From Aestuariimicrobium kwangyangense DSM 21549 (lineage in GTDB: Bacteria; Actinomycetota; Actinomycetes; Propionibacteriales; Propionibacteriaceae): a stretch of 64,000 nucleotides of DNA. The notes below the pieces were generated by a model, which was not told the origin of the DNA, searched no databases, and saw only the letters and a list, made by a program, of their open reading frames with translations. Numbering within the stretch: the first letter of the stretch is position 1; the number at the start of each line of letters is the position of its first letter. This document shows positions 60,087 through 64,000 of the stretch, piece by piece. A program made the position numbers and the translations under genes. Where the stretch lies: contig NZ_ATXE01000001.1 in the NCBI RefSeq assembly GCF_000421525.1, positions 186,001-250,000 on the forward strand, given 5' to 3'.

Positions 60087-61499
60087 ATGAAGGACGTCGC
60101 CGCGTGGGGGAACCATGTCAGCGCGATGGTCTTCGGTGCCCTGCGGGTCTGGTGGACCCTGCTGCCCCAACTGTTGGCCGTCAACGCCCTGGGCTATCTC
60201 GGCCTCGAGGCGGCGCTGGTGGTGGCACCGTCCATCTCGAGCCAGCACGCCTGGTTGGCGGTGGTCGTGCTCGCGTTCGGTCTGGTGCTGCAGTTGTCGG
60301 CGGTGATCGTCTCGTTGCGGCTGATCGGTCGGGCCCTGAACGTCAGCGCCCTGCTGCCGGACGACGCGGTCACCGACGACAGGGACACGTCTGCGGCGCA
60401 CCTGCTGGCCATCACCCTGCTGCCCTTCCTCGGCATCTACTCGGTCTTCGGACGAGTGCAGGACGTCGTCAACTCGCTGATCGCCAATGAGGTGGTGATC
60501 CGAGGACTGGGCGAGCGCTCCGTGATGTCGACCCTCAGCCCGCGCACGGCCCACCAGTTGATGGTGGTCTCGATCGTGGTCGTGGTCGCCTACGTGGTAC
60601 GCCGCGGAGTCGACCTGCTGCACGAGAAGACGGACTTCCGCCCCCTGGGGCTGCTCGCGGCGATGATCGAGGCCTTCTTCATGCTGGTCTTCCTGCTGTC
60701 GGGCACGAGCCTGCTGCTGCGGCTGTGGTCGTGGTTGGGCGACCGGGTCTTCGCCGCGTGGTGGCGCACGGTGGCCGAGGGGTGGCGCACCTCCGCAGCC
60801 GAGGTCTCGCACCTGCTGCCCAGGGTTGTCTCGTGGCTGTGGCACCAACTGGTCGACCTGCTGTGGCCGCTGTTCAAGTCGGGGCTGGCCGAGCCGCTGC
60901 TGTGGCTGGCCGTGGCAGCCCTGGTCTACGGCAGTCACGTGCTCAGCCTCGCTGAGGTGTGGCGCCAAGGCGAGCCCCTGAGTGCCCATCTCGACCGGGA
61001 ACACCGCATCGACCTGCGCCGACGCGCCAAGCGGGAACACGTGCAGGGATCCAACCTGGCCCGCCGCACGTGGCTCGAGGTGCAGGAGGCGTTCTTCGGC
61101 GACGTCGACGACAAGTACCTGCCCACCTTCCAGTCACTGCGGCTGGTGCTCGGCACCGGCCTGCCCTTCCTGGGGGCCTACGTGCTCTGCTATGCCCTGT
61201 TCAACTCCGTGGAGGAATCGCTGCTCCGGCTGGTGCTGGGCTGGATCGGCACCCGCGACAGCGTGTTCTGGGTGGCCTGGCTGAGCCTGATCAACCTGTT
61301 CACCAGTGTGGTGGGCGACTCGCTCAAGTACGCGCTGCTGGGCGTTGCCTTCGTCCGCACGCTGCAGGCCTTCCGGACCCGCGCCGATCCCAGCGCCCTC
61401 TCGGGTGACCCCGAGGTGGGGGTCCCGGTCGAGCAGGAGCAGCGGCCGGTTGCTGCGGGCTCGGTGGGTGCGCCGGCTGCCGTCGGGGGCCGATCATGA
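60087..61499 (+). CDS. Polytopic membrane protein of unknown function (dciA-gyrB cluster)
   Basis: A 470-residue protein with about eight membrane helices, for example LAVVVLAFGLVLQLSAVIVS, LMVVSIVVVVAYVV and MLVFLLSGTSLLL. A soluble linker with charged residues (about 295-345) lies before the last pair of helices, and the C-terminal 40 residues are Pro/Ala/Gly-rich. No family was recognised. The ATG has TACGAT (60075-60080) 6 nt upstream and no ribosome site, so it begins a leaderless transcript. It overlaps the next gene by 4 bp (ATGA) and heads a three-gene operon. Confidence 0.8.
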   Translation: MKDVAAWGNHVSAMVFGALRVWWTLLPQLLAVNALGYLGLEAALVVAPSISSQHAWLAVVVLAFGLVLQLSAVIVSLRLIGRALNVSALLPDDAVTDDRDTSAAHLLAITLLPFLGIYSVFGRVQDVVNSLIANEVVIRGLGERSVMSTLSPRTAHQLMVVSIVVVVAYVVRRGVDLLHEKTDFRPLGLLAAMIEAFFMLVFLLSGTSLLLRLWSWLGDRVFAAWWRTVAEGWRTSAAEVSHLLPRVVSWLWHQLVDLLWPLFKSGLAEPLLWLAVAALVYGSHVLSLAEVWRQGEPLSAHLDREHRIDLRRRAKREHVQGSNLARRTWLEVQEAFFGDVDDKYLPTFQSLRLVLGTGLPFLGAYVLCYALFNSVEESLLRLVLGWIGTRDSVFWVAWLSLINLFTSVVGDSLKYALLGVAFVRTLQAFRTRADPSALSGDPEVGVPVEQEQRPVAAGSVGAPAAVGGRS

Positions 61500-62077
61500 G
61501 GACCGGACGACGTGTCTCCCTGCTGGGGCTGGTCGTGGTGTTGGCGGCACTCCTGGCCGCTGGCTGGATCACCCAGTGGACGAAGCAGGACCCGCCGGTG
61601 GAGCAGCTCACGGCTCGTCCCGACCAGGAGGTGGTGATCAACGCCGACGGTCAGTCGGTGCGTTTCATGGAACTCACCGTCGGCCAGCTCTACAGCGACG
61701 GACGACGGGCCCAGGCCACCGGGGCCCGCTACCTGCTCGTGACCGTGCGGCTGACCACGCCCAGGCAGCGCTCGATGATCTCGTTCGACTGTGAGGCCCA
61801 GCAGGGCGGCGACAAGTACCGGCCGATCGGGCTCGGCCGCACCAACTTCCCCGAACCGGGGCAGCGCACCTCGTCGGCGATTGCCTTCGAGTTCGACCCC
61901 GATCGTGCCGCCGAGCTGCGCATCGTCTGCAAGGAGAGCACCACGATCATCTTCCGCGACAGCACCGTCACCTTCGACCCCGGCCTGGGACGGGAGTCCG
62001 GACGAGCGCTGCTGCGGGCCTCGTCCGGGCGAGTCGTCGAAGAGGTCGACGCCACCACGGAGCCGATCCGCCCATGA
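61496..62077 (+). CDS. Membrane-anchored outer-domain protein (dciA-gyrB cluster, first)
   Basis: A 193-residue protein. One N-terminal helix (SLLGLVVVLAALLAAGWI) is followed by a beta-rich outer domain (YLLVTVRLTTPRQRSMISFD) with two Cys (FDCEAQ and RIVCKE) that may form a disulfide. The fold resembles DUF4352/immunoglobulin-like solute-domain proteins. The function is unknown. ATGA overlaps link it to both neighbours. Confidence 0.78.
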   Translation: MRTGRRVSLLGLVVVLAALLAAGWITQWTKQDPPVEQLTARPDQEVVINADGQSVRFMELTVGQLYSDGRRAQATGARYLLVTVRLTTPRQRSMISFDCEAQQGGDKYRPIGLGRTNFPEPGQRTSSAIAFEFDPDRAAELRIVCKESTTIIFRDSTVTFDPGLGRESGRALLRASSGRVVEEVDATTEPIRP

Positions 62078-62661
62078 GCCATTTCCCGCCCCCGGACCAG
62101 TTCCCGCCCCCCGAGCAGGTCTCGTCGTGGGCGCCGCCGGCCCCACTCCCCGCGGTGCGCCGGTTCCGGGACTGGTGCTTCGCCGTTGCCGTGCTGACCG
62201 TGGCTGCCGTGCTGTGCACCGGCTGGGCGGTCTGGGTCGAGACCCGCACGGGCACCTATCCGGTCGGCGTGCAGCAGGGCGGCACCTTCACCGACCAGAC
62301 CACAGGCATGGAGTTGTCGGTGCTGTCCTGGCGGGTCAGCCGATGGCTGCCGGACGGCGACAAGGTGCAGGTGGCACCGCAGGGCATGGTCTACCTGACG
62401 GTCGTGGCCCGGTGGCGTTCGGTGGGGGGCGAGGGTGGCTGTTCACTCGATGTGGTCGGTCGAGGGCAGGAGACCTGGGACGAGACCGAGTACGTCGACG
62501 ACCTTCCCTACTCGTGCACCAGCGAGGAACGGGCGCTCGGTTCGGGTGTCGTCTACCAGAACTTCGTGCTGCCCGAGGCGAAGCTGGGTGAGGTGCGCGG
62601 AGTGCGGGCGCCGCAGTCGATGCGCGGGAACCAGGGTCCGCTGCTTCGTCCCCCCGCCTGA
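62074..62661 (+). CDS. Membrane-anchored outer-domain protein (dciA-gyrB cluster, second)
   Basis: 195 residues with a Pro-rich cytoplasmic tail (1-30), one helix (CFAVAVLTVAAVLCTGWAVW) and an outer domain of about 130 residues containing two Cys (GGCSLDVVG and YSCTSEE). The design is like that of the preceding gene and of the opposite-strand gene at 62885, suggesting distant paralogues. ATG in the upstream overlap. Its stop runs into a degenerate tandem repeat. Confidence 0.78.
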   Translation: MSHFPPPDQFPPPEQVSSWAPPAPLPAVRRFRDWCFAVAVLTVAAVLCTGWAVWVETRTGTYPVGVQQGGTFTDQTTGMELSVLSWRVSRWLPDGDKVQVAPQGMVYLTVVARWRSVGGEGGCSLDVVGRGQETWDETEYVDDLPYSCTSEERALGSGVVYQNFVLPEAKLGEVRGVRAPQSMRGNQGPLLRPPA

Positions 62662-62735
62662 GATTCCTCCGGCTGAGATTCCCCCGCCTGGCAGTCCACC
62701 GAACTGAGAGTCCCCGGCCTGTAAGTCCCCTACAG
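62650..62735. repeat. Degenerate 15-bp tandem repeat between convergent genes
   Basis: About five units of the type CTGAGATTCCCCCGG follow each other from the end of the 62074 gene into the gap, drifting to CTGAGAGTCCCCGGC and CTGTAAGTCCCCTAC. The remaining bases to 62884 show nothing recognisable. Confidence 0.7.
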
Positions 62736-62884
62736 CGGCGCTTGCTGCAGTCGTCCGATCCGAAGCCGTGCGCTGGCGCAGGATCTGGCTCGCCACGGGC
62801 CACAATCGGCGTGGAGGAACGGTTCTGGATCGCGAGGGTCCCGCGACGACAGCCGTCGACCACGCGCGAGGTGGCCCGGACGGG

Positions 62885-63604
62885 TCAGGGGTCGGTCGTC
62901 TTCGGGTCGCGGACGACAGCGGGCACGCGCATGACGGTGGTGCGGGTGCCGAGCTTCCATCCGGACCCTCCCTGCTGGCTGAGGTCCTCGGCGCGGTAGC
63001 GCAGGTCGGCGACCAGCAGCACCACCTCCGACTCCACCGGTGTGCCGGGGTCGTCGAACTCGAAGCTCAGGAAGCACGGGACCGGCGGTGCTCCCGGGGT
63101 CAGCGAGGAGTACTGCGTGGACGAACCCAACTGCCTGGCCTCGCCGAAGTAGACCAGCGTCTGGGTACTGACCTGTCGGGTGTTGGGGCGTGCGGCGAGG
63201 ATCGCGTCGTCCAGTTCGTGGCCGGCGGTCTCGGGAGCGTTGACGACGGGGGAGTGGTGGCACGACCCCGAGATGGCCAGCTTCCACACCTTGCCGTACC
63301 TGTCGTTGCTCCACTCGGCGAAGCGTGGCGTGATGGCGACGGTGCCGGTGGTGATGGTGCTGCCGAAGGCCACGCGGGTCTGGGTGTCGCGTGCCTCGTC
63401 GAACCCGTGCAGCGACCACACGAGCGCCACGACGATCGTCAGGGCCAGCACCGGGGCGACCACCTTCACCCACCTGGGTGCCAGGCTCCACGATCGTGGA
63501 GGTCGCCAGTCGGGGTCGAGGTCGTCCGGATCGGCCCAGATGCTGCCGTCGACCACGGGGGACGAGGCGCCCGCTGCCGCCCGCGACCACTCGTCCTCGT
63601 CCAT
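62885..63604 (-). CDS. Membrane-anchored outer-domain protein, opposite strand (dciA-gyrB cluster, third)
   Basis: 239 residues. An acidic cytoplasmic tail (1-45), one helix ([18 protein letters not shown]) and a beta-rich outer domain with two Cys (ISGSCHHSP and [12 protein letters not shown]), the same plan as the two small proteins facing it. The function is unknown. The ATG at 63604 is chosen because TAGACT (minus strand 63617-63612) lies 7 nt upstream with no ribosome site; a start ten codons earlier is possible but would lie before that promoter. It is divergent from gyrB, sharing a 160-bp upstream region. Confidence 0.75.
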   Translation of the reverse strand: MDEDEWSRAAAGASSPVVDGSIWADPDDLDPDWRPPRSWSLAPRWVKVVAPVLALTIVVALVWSLHGFDEARDTQTRVAFGSTITTGTVAITPRFAEWSNDRYGKVWKLAISGSCHHSPVVNAPETAGHELDDAILAARPNTRQVSTQTLVYFGEARQLGSSTQYSSLTPGAPPVPCFLSFEFDDPGTPVESEVVLLVADLRYRAEDLSQQGGSGWKLGTRTTVMRVPAVVRDPKTTDP

Positions 63605-63764
63605 GCGCGGCAGTCTAGGTCGCGACCGTGCCATCGACCCCCTGCACGGGCCTCTGGCTTCGATGTTCGGGCGTGTGAGTGGGGTAGAATGGACGAGTTG
63701 TGCGATGCGCCGTCAGGCACTCCCTGAGCGGCGCTCGCTGTGCCAAGCAGAGGAGCACGTGCGC

Positions 63765-64000
63765 GTGAGCCAGAACCATCAGTTCGATGCCAACATCGAT
63801 GAGGCCGCACTCAAGGCCCAGCTCGACACTGACGAGCAGCCCATCGAACTCGACGACACCGAACGGATGGAGGGGCTCATCGAGCACGGTGACACCTCGG
63901 TCGCCGCGGGCTCCTACGACGCCTCGTCCATCCAGGTGCTGGAGGGTCTCGAGGCGGTGCGCAAGCGTCCGGGCATGTACATCGGATCCACCGGTGAGCG
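63765..64000 (+). CDS. gyrB: DNA gyrase subunit B, N-terminal part (3' end outside window)
   Basis: The first 78 codons of GyrB, the ATPase subunit of gyrase. After a variable acidic N-terminus of about 50 residues comes [20 protein letters not shown] and MYIGST, the universal start of the GHKL ATPase domain. A GTG at 63765 with AGGAG 9 nt upstream is chosen; a GTG at 63759 is too close to the ribosome site. The frame remains open to the window end. Confidence 0.96.
   Translation, partial: MSQNHQFDANIDEAALKAQLDTDEQPIELDDTERMEGLIEHGDTSVAAGSYDASSIQVLEGLEAVRKRPGMYIGSTGE

Noticed and set aside
1-64000. Many long open frames antisense to genes
   Set aside because: They are by-products of high GC content: Arg/Pro/Ala-rich, without family motifs, and opposite well-recognised genes.
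1-64000. tRNA, rRNA, tmRNA, 4.5S RNA, riboswitches, insertion sequences or prophage genes
   Set aside because: Intergenic regions were read on both strands and none showed cloverleaf, conserved RNA cores, transposase or integrase motifs; weak structured RNAs could still be missed by eye.

Overview
The window is high-GC DNA from an actinobacterium, most likely Propionibacteriales/Propionibacteriaceae (inferred from gene content, GTG/TTG starts, leaderless genes and gene order; no rRNA is present to confirm it). It covers the chromosomal origin and its left flank. The order cca - DUF6049 - pseudokinase - sigM ... trxB - trxA ... parB - parA - rsmG - khpB(jag) - yidC - yidD - rnpA - rpmH < oriC > dnaA ... 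dnaN - gnd - recF - dciA(DUF721) ... gyrB is the classic actinobacterial origin block. Genes left of dnaA from parB to rpmH run leftward. Genes right of dnaA run rightward, except for a recQ-type helicase.

Layout. (1) 1-9.8 kb: MscS channel (partial), a nucleotidyltransferase, glycerate kinase, cca, a DUF6049 secreted protein, a stand-alone pseudokinase with extracellular domain, sigM and two small genes. (2) 9.8-38.3 kb: a metabolic island splitting sigM from trxB. It holds glpF-glpK with a SorC-type regulator, a glycogen-debranching-type enzyme, an NRAMP transporter, a coupled GH35 + GH94 pair divergent from an Opp/Dpp-type ABC transporter with a LacI regulator, a GH13 glucosidase, an MFS transporter, and an oxidoreductase/DUF993/TIM-barrel operon with its own LacI regulator and operator. 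(3) 38.3-45.2 kb: trxB-trxA, OsmC, GNAT, aminotransferase, Ddl-like ligase, SURF1, DUF3817. (4) 45.3-51 kb: chromosome segregation, membrane insertion and RNA genes, with parS sites inside parA and parB. (5) 51-64 kb: dnaA, the origin, a RecQ helicase with a C-terminal phosphoribosyltransferase-like domain, dnaN, gnd, recF, dciA, a cluster of membrane-anchored proteins of unknown function, and the start of gyrB.

How the parts work together. The GH94/GH35/ABC/LacI set (17.2-30.1 kb) reads as one uptake and phosphorolysis system for a beta-linked gluco-oligosaccharide, possibly beta-1,2-linked. Glycerol entry (glpFK), glycerate kinase and the glucosidases feed glycolysis. In the conserved part, the lipid II flippase gene murJ and the regulator cwlM are missing from their usual neighbourhoods although their partner genes remain.

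Non-coding signals are unusually rich. There are at least twelve genes with a -10 hexamer 6-8 nt before the start codon (leaderless). Interspersed palindromic repeats fall into several families, one copy of which lies at the origin. DnaA boxes lie before, inside and after dnaA. A sigma-R/SigH-type promoter precedes trxB, and a perfect 18-bp AT-rich palindrome lies inside rsmG. No tRNA, rRNA, CRISPR array, insertion sequence or prophage was seen.
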